A stretch of DNA of 64,000 bases from DATEPR01 sp036273855. GTDB taxonomy: Bacteria; Actinomycetota; Actinomycetes; Mycobacteriales; Pseudonocardiaceae. Below the pieces are notes generated by a model, which was not told where the DNA came from, searched no databases, and was given only the letters and a program-made list of their open reading frames with translations. The stretch is taken from NCBI GenBank assembly GCA_036273855.1, contig DASUGU010000036.1:26755-90754 (forward strand), given 5' to 3'. This document shows positions 7,812 through 15,816 of the stretch, piece by piece. Numbering within the stretch: position 1 is the stretch's first letter; the number at the start of each line of letters is the position of its first letter. Made by a program: the position numbers and the translations under genes.

Positions 7812-8986
7812 GCCCCCGCGGCGGCGAGTTCGGCGGCCTTGTCGGCCGCGCTGTCCATGGTGTCCACCTGCTGCACGCCGGGCAGGGCGGCGTCCACGAG
7901 GATGCGGCGGCCCTCCTCGGCGTTGTTGCCGTCCAGCCGGACGACGATCGGCTTGTCGACCGGTTCACCCGCGTCGGACAGCAGCGCGAACGCCTGCACG
8001 ATGCCGTTGGCCACCGCGTCGCACGCGGTGATGCCGCCGAAGACGTTGACGAAGACGCTGCGCACGTCCGGGTCGGACAGGATGATCTCCAGGCCGTTGG
8101 CCATCACCTCGGCGGAGGCGCCGCCGCCGATGTCCAGGAAGTTGGCCGGTTTCACGCCGGAGTGCCGCTCACCCGCGTAGGCCACGACGTCCAAAGTGGA
8201 CATCACGAGACCCGCGCCGTTGCCGATGATGCCGACCTGGCCGTCGAGCTTGACGTAGTTGAGGTGCTTGGCCTTCGCCCTGGCCTCCAGCGGGTCCTCC
8301 GCCTGCTGGTCGACCAGCTCGGCGTGGCCCGGGTGCCGGAAGCCGGCGTTGTCGTCCAGGGTGACCTTGCCGTCCAGGGCGACGATCGCGTCCTGTGGGT
8401 CGCGCACCAGCGGGTTGACCTCGACCAGGGTGGCGTCCTCGGCGACGAAGGTCTCCCACAGCTTGACCAGCGTGGCCACCACGCCGTCGACCACCTCGGC
8501 GGGGAACTTCGCGGCGGCGGCGATCGCGCGGGCCTTCGCCTCGTCGACACCGGCGATCGGGTCGACCGGGATGCGGGCCAGTGCCTCGGGGCGCTCCACG
8601 GCCAACTGCTCGATCTCCATGCCGCCCTCGTAGGACGCCATGGCGAGGAACGTGCGGTTGGTGCGGTCCAGCAGGAAGGAGACGTAGTACTCCTCCGCGA
8701 TGTCGCTGGCCGGCGTGACCAGCACGCGGTGCACGGTGTGGCCCTTGATGTCCATGCCCAGGATGGCCGCTGCCTTCTCCTGGGTCTCGTCCGGCGTCCC
8801 GGCCAGCTTCACGCCGCCCGCCTTGCCCCGGCCGCCGGTCTTCACCTGGGCCTTGACCACGACGGTCTGGCCGTACTGTTCGGCCGCCGCCCGCGCCTGC
8901 TCCGGGGTGGTCGCCACGGTGCCGGGCAGCACCGGCACGCCGTGGGCGGCGAAGAGATCCTTCGCCTGGTACTCGTACAGGTCCAC
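7808..8986 (-). CDS. sucC: Succinyl-CoA synthetase beta subunit
   Basis: ATP-grasp beta subunit that binds nucleotide and succinate. Conserved features are MDLYEYQAKDLF at the N-terminus, KAQVKTGGRGKAGGVK (nucleotide binding), VEVNPL (metal/nucleotide) and the C-terminal GGITACDAVANGIV and RLDGNNAEEG ligase segments. Length 392 is normal. The GTG start is preceded by GGAGAG. The ~160 bp upstream region separates it from the B12-binding gene and should hold the sucCD promoter. In M. tuberculosis the same order (Rv0951-Rv0952) is found. Confidence 0.97.
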   Translation of the reverse strand: MDLYEYQAKDLFAAHGVPVLPGTVATTPEQARAAAEQYGQTVVVKAQVKTGGRGKAGGVKLAGTPDETQEKAAAILGMDIKGHTVHRVLVTPASDIAEEYYVSFLLDRTNRTFLAMASYEGGMEIEQLAVERPEALARIPVDPIAGVDEAKARAIAAAAKFPAEVVDGVVATLVKLWETFVAEDATLVEVNPLVRDPQDAIVALDGKVTLDDNAGFRHPGHAELVDQQAEDPLEARAKAKHLNYVKLDGQVGIIGNGAGLVMSTLDVVAYAGERHSGVKPANFLDIGGGASAEVMANGLEIILSDPDVRSVFVNVFGGITACDAVANGIVQAFALLSDAGEPVDKPIVVRLDGNNAEEGRRILVDAALPGVQQVDTMDSAADKAAELAAAGA

Positions 8987-9149
8987 TCTTCAGTCTCTCC
9001 TGACTACGCCAACTAAGCGGCGAACGAGGTCGAACACGTAGCTGCGGGCTGACACGGGGCGCCGCGGAACCGCGTCGACCCTATCGACCTGGATCGAAAC
9101 GGGTGCCGGTCGGACCGGTGAGGTCCGTCACCGACGGTGGTGAGTTCGG

Positions 9150-9566
9150 TCACGGAACGGTGGCTGAGTCCGCACCGCCGACCGTGGCCCGCACCCAGTC
9201 GACGATCTCCTGGGTGGGCGAGCCCGGCGTGAACACCCGCGCGACACCGAGTTCGGTCAGCTTCGGGATGTCCTCGTCCGGGATGATCCCGCCGCCGAAC
9301 ACGACGACGTCCTGGGCACCGCGTTCGGCGAGCAGTTCGACCACCCGGGCGAACAGCGTCATGTGAGCGCCGGACAGGACGGAGAGCCCGACGGCGTCGG
9401 CGTCCTCCTGCAGCGCGGTCTCCACGATCTGTTCGGGTGTCTGGTGCAGACCGGTGTAGACGACCTCGATGCCGGCGTCGCGCAGGGCTCTCGCCACCAC
9501 CTTGACACCTCTGTCGTGCCCGTCCAGACCGGGCTTGGCCACCACGACGCGGATCCGGCCACTCAT
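9150..9566 (-). CDS. Stand-alone cobalamin (B12)-binding domain protein
   Basis: A 138-residue protein consisting only of the C-terminal B12-binding domain of methylmalonyl-CoA-mutase-type enzymes. The base-off/His-on signature is complete: VAKPGLDGHDRGVKVVA (DxHxxG), GLSVLSGAH, and VVFGGGIIPDEDI, followed by GVARVFTPGSP. The ATG at 9566 gives the standard N-terminus MSGRIRVVVAKPG; an upstream start would add 17 poorly conserved residues. Such single-domain proteins are widespread in actinobacteria and probably pair with a separate mutase large subunit, which is not in this window. It follows the large membrane-protein gene by about 80 bp on the same strand. Confidence 0.9.
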   Translation of the reverse strand: MSGRIRVVVAKPGLDGHDRGVKVVARALRDAGIEVVYTGLHQTPEQIVETALQEDADAVGLSVLSGAHMTLFARVVELLAERGAQDVVVFGGGIIPDEDIPKLTELGVARVFTPGSPTQEIVDWVRATVGGADSATVP

Positions 9567-9647
9567 GACCGCAGGGTAGGCCATCGGCAGCAGGCCGGAG
9601 CCGGCCGCCACCGTCATGTGACCAGGGTCCCGCCGGGGTTCACCCGG

Positions 9648-11396
9648 TCAGCGCCGTGGCTCCGGCAGCAGCATGGCCAGCACCCCGCCGACACCGAGCG
9701 CGACCAGCCCGGCCAGGGCGAGTACGAATCCCGGACCGAAGGTGACGTGGGCGCCCGCGATGTGGTGGGTCAGCGGGAACGTCAGCACCCGCACCAGCAG
9801 CACGCCCGCGGCGCCGAACAGCAGTGCGGCCGCCCGCTGCGGCCGGCAGCGCGGGGCCAGCAGCGCGGCGGCGACCACCGCGACGACGCCGAACACCAGG
9901 CCCAGGGACGCGAACGTGAAATGCGACCACAGCCCGGGTTCGGTGAAACCGGGTGCCTCCAGGGCGGGCAGGCCGAACGCGCCGACGGCGAGCAGCGCCC
10001 CGGCGACGGCGGGCCCGACGACCCCGGGGTGCCACCGCAACCGGCTCAGGTCGACGTCGTCCCGCTCGACACCGCCGGCCAGCCCGGCGCAGCAGGCACC
10101 GGCGAGAGCGGCGAGCATGGCCAGGGCGCTGGCCCAGAACCCGGGGCCGATGCGGACGCCGGTGATCTGGTTTGCGGTCAGCGCGGTGTCGAACGCCGTC
10201 GTGCCGGCGAGCACCACGCCGGCCCAGGCGACCGCGAAGGCCGGCCGGACGGCGGGCGCCCAGCGCGGCACGAGCATGCCGACCGCGCAGATCCCGATCA
10301 GCGCGGCCGCCGGGATGAGCAGCCGGCCGGCCACATCGGTGGTGGGCGGCAGGTCCGGTGGCAGCAGGAACAGCGAGGTGTCCGCGCCGACCAGCGCGGC
10401 GCCCGCGGCCAGCAGGCCGGCCACGCCGGTGGCCAGGTGCAGCCGGGACTGGGTGGGCAGGGTGAGATCGGCCGGTTCGGCGGTGTCCCCGCCGGGCGCC
10501 ACCGCGCGGTCGGTGATCAGGCCGAACACCACCAGCGCGGCGGCCGCGACGACGGCCGCGTACGGGCCCCAGGCCGGGCCCAGGTCGGGGACGGCGATGC
10601 CGGACACCAGCCGGGGCAGCGCGATCGCGAGCACGGCGGCCGCGGCGCCGAGCAGCCAGCCCTTGGCGATGGCCGGGTCGGTGGAGGTCACCGCGATGGT
10701 GGCGGCCAGGGGCACGGCGACGGCGATCAGCAGGCCGCCGATCAGTGGCGTGGCCGGCAGGTCGAGCACGCCCCTGGCGAGCAGGAACGGCGAGGACGAC
10801 GTGAACGGCGCGGCCACCAGGCCGACGGCGGCGACGGCACCGAGCCCGAGCGCGAGCAGGACCGGGCCCTGGTAGCTGCCCGGGGTGCGCTCGGTGCGGT
10901 CGGCCGGGTCACCGAGGTCGCCGACGCCGGTGGCGAGCACGCCGCCGAGGAGGGTGAGCAGGTGGCCGGCCAGCAGCAGCCACAGTCCGATGCCGCCGTG
11001 CAGATGCACCAGCGAGGTGGGCATGGCGAACTCGGGCCGGGCGGCGGCGCTGCCCTCGATGCCGAGCTGGGCGTCGGCCAGGGCGCGGCCGGGCGCGAAC
11101 AGCGCGGCGGCCAGCAGCACACCGCCGACGGCGGCGGCCGATCCCCTGGCGGCCAGCACGACGGCGACACCGGCGGGCAGCAGGCCCAGGACGAACAGGA
11201 GTGGACCGGCGGCGAAACCGGCGGGCGTCGCCGGACTCACCACCGGCAGCAGGGCGCCGACGGCCAGCAGCAGGCCTCCGGCGACGCCGGAGGCGAGCGC
11301 GGCCAGCAGCCGGGGCGGCAGTACCGCCCACCGGGTGAGCGGCCCGGTCACCTCGTTGCCGGGTCTCACGTGCTGTGCTGGGGTCCGCGCGGTCAC
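9648..11396 (-). CDS. Large polytopic membrane protein of unknown function
   Basis: A roughly 582-residue, Ala/Gly/Leu-rich protein with some 14 or more hydrophobic helices separated by short loops, and no recognised catalytic motif. Loops of note contain HLHGGIGLWLLLAGHLL and LTHHIAGAHVTFGPG, with several His residues near membrane boundaries. I do not recognise the family; it resembles hypothetical membrane proteins of Pseudonocardiaceae. The start is uncertain: the frame opens 33 codons earlier, but the GTG at 11396 (VTARTPAQHV) is more plausible before the first helix. It is absent from the equivalent mycobacterial gene order, so it and the B12 gene look like an insertion between sucC and the M23 gene. 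Confidence 0.72.
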   Translation of the reverse strand: MTARTPAQHVRPGNEVTGPLTRWAVLPPRLLAALASGVAGGLLLAVGALLPVVSPATPAGFAAGPLLFVLGLLPAGVAVVLAARGSAAAVGGVLLAAALFAPGRALADAQLGIEGSAAARPEFAMPTSLVHLHGGIGLWLLLAGHLLTLLGGVLATGVGDLGDPADRTERTPGSYQGPVLLALGLGAVAAVGLVAAPFTSSSPFLLARGVLDLPATPLIGGLLIAVAVPLAATIAVTSTDPAIAKGWLLGAAAAVLAIALPRLVSGIAVPDLGPAWGPYAAVVAAAALVVFGLITDRAVAPGGDTAEPADLTLPTQSRLHLATGVAGLLAAGAALVGADTSLFLLPPDLPPTTDVAGRLLIPAAALIGICAVGMLVPRWAPAVRPAFAVAWAGVVLAGTTAFDTALTANQITGVRIGPGFWASALAMLAALAGACCAGLAGGVERDDVDLSRLRWHPGVVGPAVAGALLAVGAFGLPALEAPGFTEPGLWSHFTFASLGLVFGVVAVVAAALLAPRCRPQRAAALLFGAAGVLLVRVLTFPLTHHIAGAHVTFGPGFVLALAGLVALGVGGVLAMLLPEPRR

Positions 11397-11535
11397 TTGG
11401 CTGACGCTAGCAAGGGTGGCGCCGCCTGCCCGGTAGGTCCGGCTGGCTCGATTCGGCCCGTGCCGGCGACCTCGGACCTGTTCACGAACCCGCACCGTTT
11501 CGATAGGGCCGTGGTCACCGGCATCGAACGATGTT

Positions 11536-11551
11536 TGTGAGGTAAATCACA
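11536..11551. promoter_or_regulatory. Perfect CRP-type operator
   Basis: TGTGA-GGTAAA-TCACA matches the CRP/GlxR consensus TGTGAN6TCACA in every position. It lies between the divergent membrane-protein gene and the M23-like gene, about 120 bp upstream of the latter. Confidence 0.75.
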
Positions 11552-11672
11552 CCTGGCCGTGTGACCGGCATCGGTTGCCGGGACAACCGTTCCGGTTGTT
11601 GCCCGGGCACTGATCGCTTCGTTACTGTCCCCTCATTCTTCGTCACGTTCCGATCACGGAGGGGAACCGGTC

Positions 11673-12374
11673 TTGCCCGCACGCCGGCTGAACGCGCCGT
11701 CCGTCGCGACCCGCGGCCGGGTCCTGTTCGCCGCCGTGGCGATCGGCGCGGTGGCCGCCGCCGTGACCGGCAGGTCCCTGCTGCCCTCGGCGACACCGAC
11801 GGCGCTGGCCGAGTCCGGCGGGATGGCCGTCGTCGGCACCAACGCCGACGACTCCCGGTCGCTGGAGGTGCAGCCGGTGCGGCGCGGGCTGAGCGCGTCC
11901 GCCGAGGCCCGGCAACTGGCCACCAGCCAGCAGATCACCGGGCAGCAGAGCGTCGACACGTCGGTCGAGCCGGGCCGGACCGCGGGCGCCACGTTCACCA
12001 GCCCGGCCAAGGGCACGGTCGTCGCCACGTTCGGCGGCCAGTACGGGTCCTTCCACTACGGCATCGAGATCGCCGGCGTGAAGGACACCCCGATCGTCGC
12101 GGTCGCCGACGGCGTGATCATCGCGGCCGGGCCGGCCAGCGGCTTCGGCCTGTGGGTCAAGGAACAGCTGTCCGACGGCACGACCCTGGTCTACGCCCGG
12201 ATGGACACCTTCTCCGTGCAGATGGGCCAGCACGTCGACGCCGGCCAGCGGATCGCGCTGATGGGCGACCGGGGCTTCGGCACCGGCTACACGCTGCACT
12301 TCGAGGTATGGGACCCGACCGGGAAGAAGATCGACCCGGAGTCCTGGCTCAACGAACGCGGTGTGACCGTCTAG
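11673..12374 (+). CDS. Degenerate M23/LytM-domain exported protein (Rv0950c-like)
   Basis: A 233-residue protein with an N-terminal membrane/signal segment (about residues 15-35) and a C-terminal LytM fold (about 105-230). Active LytM peptidases coordinate zinc through HxxxD and HxH and have a YxH. Here these read HYGIE, TLHFEV and YARM, so the Asp, the first His of HxH and the YxH His are replaced. It is therefore probably a non-catalytic cell-wall-binding or amidase-activating protein. The start is TTG: GGAGGGG stands eight bases upstream and no ATG/GTG fits. Its stop codon shares CTAG with the convergent pcrA stop. A perfect CRP box is upstream. Confidence 0.85.
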   Translation: MPARRLNAPSVATRGRVLFAAVAIGAVAAAVTGRSLLPSATPTALAESGGMAVVGTNADDSRSLEVQPVRRGLSASAEARQLATSQQITGQQSVDTSVEPGRTAGATFTSPAKGTVVATFGGQYGSFHYGIEIAGVKDTPIVAVADGVIIAAGPASGFGLWVKEQLSDGTTLVYARMDTFSVQMGQHVDAGQRIALMGDRGFGTGYTLHFEVWDPTGKKIDPESWLNERGVTV

Positions 12375-14719
12375 AGCTTCACCAGCGGCACGCTGCCGAT
12401 CAGCATCAGCTTGATCGTCCCGGACGAGCCGAAGTCGATCGTCGCCGTCGCCCTCGGACCGGTGCCCTCGGCGGCGACCACCGTGCCCAGGCCGTACTTG
12501 TCGTGGCTGACCCGGTCACCGACCTCCAGACTGATCGCCGGCGTGTTCTGCCAGCCCTTGAACGGCGTGCTGCGCATGCCGCGCGCGGCCAGGTCGGCCT
12601 GCGCCGAGTCGTTGCCGCTGCGCCGCCAGGTGGTCTGCGCGGTCGGGGCCGAACGGTCCGGCTCCGTGCGGCGCCACTCGATGAGCTGGTCCGGGATCTC
12701 GTCCAGGAACCGGCTGGCCGGATTGGCCATCGGCTGGCCCCACGCCGAGCGGACCAGCGCCCGGGACAGGTAGAGCCGCTGCCGGGCACGGGTGATGCCG
12801 ACGTAGGCGAGCCTGCGTTCCTCGGCCAGTTCGGTCGGATCGCCCAGGGCCCGCATGTGCGGGAAGATCCCGTCCTCCCAACCGGTGCAGAACACGACCG
12901 GGAACTCCAGGCCCTTCGCGGTGTGCAGGGTCATCAGGGTGACCACGCCGTCGTCGGAGTCGGGCACCTGGTCGGAGTCGGCCACCAGCGAGACCCGCTC
13001 CAGGAACGCGGCCAGCGGGGACAGCGCAGGCGTGTCCGCCTCGCCCTCCAGCACCGGGGCGCCCGCGTCCATCGCGGCGAACTCCCTGGCCATCGTGACC
13101 AGCTCGGTCAGGTTGTCCAGCCGGCTGGCGTCCTGCGTGTCCTCGCTGGCCTCCAGCTCGGCCCGGTAGCCGGTGCGGTCGACGATCGCCTCGATCAGGT
13201 CACCCACGTCGGCGTCCTCGGCGACCAGCTCGCCCAGCTCGTCCAGCAGGTCGACGAAACCGGTGATGGCGTTGCGGGACCGCGGGTTCAGCAGCGGCAC
13301 GCGGTCGGCGACGGCGTCGCGCAGCGCGGCGGTGAACGAGATCCGCTGCTGCTCGGCGTGGTTGGCGACGACCGCCTCGGCGCGCTCGCCGATGCCCCGC
13401 TTGGGCACGTTGACGATCCGCCGCAGGCTGACCGTGTCCTCCGGATTGGCCAGCACCTTCAGGTAGGCCAACGCGTCCTTGATCTCCCGGCGCTCGTAGA
13501 AGCGCACGCCACCGACCACCCGGTAGGGCAGGCCGAGGCGGATGAAGATCTCCTCGAACACCCTGGACTGGTTGTTGGTGCGGTAGAAGACGGCGATGTC
13601 GGCGTTGTTGGCCTCGCCGGTGTCCACCAGGCGGTCGATCTCGCCCGCCACGAACGCGGCCTCGTCGTGCTGGTTGTCGCCGACGTAGCCGACGATCTTC
13701 TCGCCGTCGCCGGACTCGGTCCACAGCCGCTTGTCGCGCCGGTTCGGGTTGCGCGAGATCACCGCGTTGGCCGCGGTCAGGATCGTCTGCGTGGAGCGGT
13801 AGTTCTGCTCCAGCATGATCGTGCGGGCCTGCGGGTAGTCCCGCTCGAACTCCACGATGTTGCGGATCGTGGCGCCGCGGAAGGCGTAGATCGACTGGTC
13901 GGCGTCGCCGACCACGCACAGCTCGCCCGGTTCCACGTCACCGTCGCCGGTGCCCACCAGTTCGCGGACCAGGGAGTACTGGGCGTGGTTGGTGTCCTGG
14001 TACTCGTCCACCAGCACGTGCCGGAACCGGCGGCGGTAGTACTCGGCGGCCGCCGGGAAGTCCCGCAGCAGCCCGACCGTGCGCATGATCAGGTCGTCGA
14101 AGTCCAGCGCGTTGGCCAGGGCAAGGCGCCGCTGGTAGCTGTCGTAGACCTCGGCGACCCGCCGCTCCAGGTCGCCGGTGGCCGCGTCAACCGCCTCGAC
14201 GGGCGTGATCAGCTCGTTCTTCAGGTTCGACACGTGCACCGCGAGAGTGCGGGCCCCGTACCGCTTGGGGTCCAGGTCCAGGTCGCGGGCCACCAGGGTG
14301 ATCAGCCGCCGGGTGTCGTCGGCGTCGTACACCGAGAAGTTGGACCCCATGCCGATCGTCTTGGCATCCCGGCGCAGCACGCGCACGCACATGGAGTGGA
14401 AGGTGGACACCCACATCGAGCGGGCGCGGTTGCCGACCAGGTCGGACACGCGCTCCTTCATCTCGGCGGCGGCCTTGTTGGTGAACGTGATCGCCATGAT
14501 CTGGCCGGGATGCACGTCCCGCTCGGCCAGCAGGTAGGCGATCCGCCGGGTCAGCACCCTGGTCTTGCCGGAGCCGGCGCCCGCGACCACCAGCAGCGGC
14601 GAACCGGCGTGGGTCACAGCCTCCCGCTGCTGCGGATTCAGGTCGTCCAGCGAGGTGTCCCGGTGACTCCGGGTACGGGCGGGCAGGGTGTCTCCCGACA
14701 GTTCGAACAGCGCGCTCAT
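12371..14719 (-). CDS. pcrA: ATP-dependent DNA helicase, UvrD/PcrA (UvrD1) type
   Basis: SF1A 3'-5' helicase for nucleotide-excision repair and replication-conflict clearance. Motifs are in order: Q-motif LNPQQREAV, Walker A AGAGSGKT, motif Ia TFTNKAAAEM, Walker B DEYQDTNHAQ, motif III GDADQSIYAFRGA, motif IV QNYRST, motif V LMTLHTAKGLEF, motif VI VGITRARQRLYLS, then a C-terminal Tudor-like segment (VGDRVSHDKYGLGTVV). The ATG at 14719 (MSALFELSG) gives 782 residues, normal for the family; the frame stays open 60 codons further upstream with no family similarity. It runs convergent with the M23-like gene and divergent from the chorismate mutase unit. Confidence 0.96.
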   Translation of the reverse strand: MSALFELSGDTLPARTRSHRDTSLDDLNPQQREAVTHAGSPLLVVAGAGSGKTRVLTRRIAYLLAERDVHPGQIMAITFTNKAAAEMKERVSDLVGNRARSMWVSTFHSMCVRVLRRDAKTIGMGSNFSVYDADDTRRLITLVARDLDLDPKRYGARTLAVHVSNLKNELITPVEAVDAATGDLERRVAEVYDSYQRRLALANALDFDDLIMRTVGLLRDFPAAAEYYRRRFRHVLVDEYQDTNHAQYSLVRELVGTGDGDVEPGELCVVGDADQSIYAFRGATIRNIVEFERDYPQARTIMLEQNYRSTQTILTAANAVISRNPNRRDKRLWTESGDGEKIVGYVGDNQHDEAAFVAGEIDRLVDTGEANNADIAVFYRTNNQSRVFEEIFIRLGLPYRVVGGVRFYERREIKDALAYLKVLANPEDTVSLRRIVNVPKRGIGERAEAVVANHAEQQRISFTAALRDAVADRVPLLNPRSRNAITGFVDLLDELGELVAEDADVGDLIEAIVDRTGYRAELEASEDTQDASRLDNLTELVTMAREFAAMDAGAPVLEGEADTPALSPLAAFLERVSLVADSDQVPDSDDGVVTLMTLHTAKGLEFPVVFCTGWEDGIFPHMRALGDPTELAEERRLAYVGITRARQRLYLSRALVRSAWGQPMANPASRFLDEIPDQLIEWRRTEPDRSAPTAQTTWRRSGNDSAQADLAARGMRSTPFKGWQNTPAISLEVGDRVSHDKYGLGTVVAAEGTGPRATATIDFGSSGTIKLMLIGSVPLVKL

Positions 14720-14811
14720 CGTCTCGTTACGGTACCCGTCCGCCAGGACAACGACGGCATCAACTCGCGCCCGACAGGCCGCGGCGGCGCCGAGTGTGCG
14801 AAGATGACGTG

Positions 14812-14880
14812 GTGCGCGACCGCTCGTACTCGTACGTCTTTTTTTACGGGATCCGGACTCCGGCTCCCGTGGTCGAGTAG
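14812..14880 (+). CDS. Phe/Tyr-rich attenuator leader peptide of chorismate mutase
   Basis: A 22-codon ORF from a GTG (a second in-frame GTG at 14809 is equally possible) to TAG. It encodes VRDRSYSYVFFYGIRTPA...: three Tyr and two Phe codons within eight codons and no Trp. There is no good Shine-Dalgarno, but a weak -10-like GAAGAT ends six bases before the GTG, which suggests leaderless translation as in other actinobacterial leader peptides. Immediately downstream are mutually exclusive antiterminator and terminator pairings, then chorismate mutase, the first committed enzyme of Phe/Tyr synthesis. Codon content and enzyme match the attenuation model. It could be chance, but the RNA pairing makes that unlikely. 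Confidence 0.75.
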   Translation: MRDRSYSYVFFYGIRTPAPVVE

Positions 14881-14928
14881 CGCGCACAGGCCACAGCAAG
14901 CCCCGGAGTCCACGCGGACCCGGGGCTT
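14846..14928 (+). promoter_or_regulatory. Transcription attenuator (protector, antiterminator, terminator) of chorismate mutase
   Basis: Three alternative pairings are visible. Terminator: AAGCCCCGG-A-GTCC (14898-14911) with GGAC-CCGGGGCTT (14916-14928), 13 bp with one bulged A, followed by a weak T-stretch. Antiterminator: GGACTCCGG (14855-14863) pairs perfectly with CCGGAGTCC (14903-14911), destroying the terminator 5' arm. Protector: ACGGGA (14846-14851) with TCCCGT (14865-14870) encloses the antiterminator segment. The protector's first arm overlaps the last Tyr codon of the leader peptide, so a ribosome stalled at the preceding Tyr codons would free the antiterminator. Confidence 0.75.
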
Positions 14929-14976
14929 TGTCGGGTCCAGGACCGGACTCCTCGTGACGACCCGGAGGACCACACC

Positions 14977-15282
14977 ATGAACACCAGCCCGAACACCACG
15001 GACAACGCGGCCGGGCAGCCCGAGGCGCGGCCGGCGAACCCGCCCGAGATCAGCCAGCTGCGCCGGGAGATCGACGAGTTGGACGCCGAGATCCTGCGGC
15101 TGGTCAAGCGGCGCACCGAGGTCTCCCGCATGGTCGGCGCCACCCGGATGGCCTCCGGTGGCACGCGGATAGTGGTCAACCGGGAGATGGACGTGCTGGC
15201 CCGCTACCGCGAGCTGGGCCCGGAGGGCCGAGCACTGGCGATGGTGCTGCTCAACCTCGGCCGCGGCCGGATGGGCCGCTGA
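14977..15282 (+). CDS. Chorismate mutase, AroQ-delta type
   Basis: Converts chorismate to prephenate, the branch point to Phe and Tyr. The 101-residue all-helical protein matches the intracellular mycobacterial enzyme Rv0948c: helix 1 ISQLRREIDELDAEILRLVKRRTEV (first part of the AroQ fold with its catalytic Arg), RMASGGTRIVV loop, then RYRELGPEGRALAMVLLNLGRG. The C-terminal segment GRGRMGR parallels the tail that contacts DAHP synthase in M. tuberculosis. A GGAGG nine bases before the ATG fixes the start. The ~25-residue N-terminal extension is hydrophilic and Asn/Pro-rich. Control is by the upstream attenuator; it is divergent from pcrA. Confidence 0.93.
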   Translation: MNTSPNTTDNAAGQPEARPANPPEISQLRREIDELDAEILRLVKRRTEVSRMVGATRMASGGTRIVVNREMDVLARYRELGPEGRALAMVLLNLGRGRMGR

Positions 15283-15369
15283 CCGTCGGGTCGACCCGGG
15301 CGCACCCTGAGCCGGACTCGGGGTGGTCACTGATGGCGAGCCGGTGCCGGACGAGAGCACACTGGAAAC

Positions 15370-15687
15370 ATGCTCGAGGGACTGTTCGGCATCATCGCCT
15401 TCATCATCGCCATGGGCGGCCTCATCGCCGCGCTGGCTCACGACGGCTATCTCGCCATGCTCGGCTCGGCGGCGAACCGCCGCGCGGGCGGCGAGCCGAT
15501 CGCGCAGTACGTCCGCAGCCGCTGGGCGGTCGCGGGTGGGACCACGGCCGCCGGCCTGGTCGGCCTCCTGCTGACCTCGGGCGGTGGCGTCGCGGACACG
15601 CTGGCGATCATCGTCGGCGTCGGCACGGCCGGGGTGGCCACCAAGGCCCTCCAGTCCACCCGCGAGAAGTTCCGCACCGGCGGCTGA
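15370..15687 (+). CDS. Small membrane protein, unknown
   Basis: A 105-residue protein with three hydrophobic segments: residues 3-24 (LFGIIAFIIAMGGLIAALA), 50-67 and 75-90, and a short basic C-terminus (STREKFRTGG). No family recognised. It follows chorismate mutase by ~87 bp on the same strand but with a weak ribosome-binding site (a lone GGA), so an independent promoter or readthrough are both possible. High third-position GC and good hydrophobic pattern support a real gene; a perfect hairpin terminator follows. Confidence 0.68.
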   Translation: MLEGLFGIIAFIIAMGGLIAALAHDGYLAMLGSAANRRAGGEPIAQYVRSRWAVAGGTTAAGLVGLLLTSGGGVADTLAIIVGVGTAGVATKALQSTREKFRTGG

Positions 15688-15699
15688 TCCGCCGCCGAC

Positions 15700-15724
15700 G
15701 GCCGGCGACCGGTGGTCGCCGGCC
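15700..15724 (+). terminator. Hairpin terminator after small membrane protein
   Basis: Perfect 11-bp stem GGCCGGCGACC / GGTCGCCGGCC with a three-base GGT loop, starting 12 bp after the stop codon. No U-tract. Confidence 0.7.
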
Positions 15725-15816
15725 AGCCGTGCCCGGCCGGACCGCGAAGTCACACGTCCGTGTGGAATACCGCGTGGAACAGGCCGGTCGGCGGCCCGCC
15801 ACTTACCCTGGCGCGG

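Noticed and set aside
9363..11540. A 725-codon plus-strand frame opposite the large membrane protein
   Set aside because: Gln/Gly/Arg-rich antisense frame; the minus-strand frame gives regular hydrophobic helices and is the real one.
14701..14720. Second LexA box at pcrA (GTTCGAACAG)
   Set aside because: Only the GTTCGAAC palindrome inside the first codons; the required TCGAAC-N4-GTTCGA spacing is missing.
11561..14980. A 1139-codon plus-strand open frame across pcrA
   Set aside because: It is the antisense of pcrA plus part of the M23 gene; composition is Arg/Gly/Asp/Gln-rich low complexity with no domains. High GC keeps reverse frames open.
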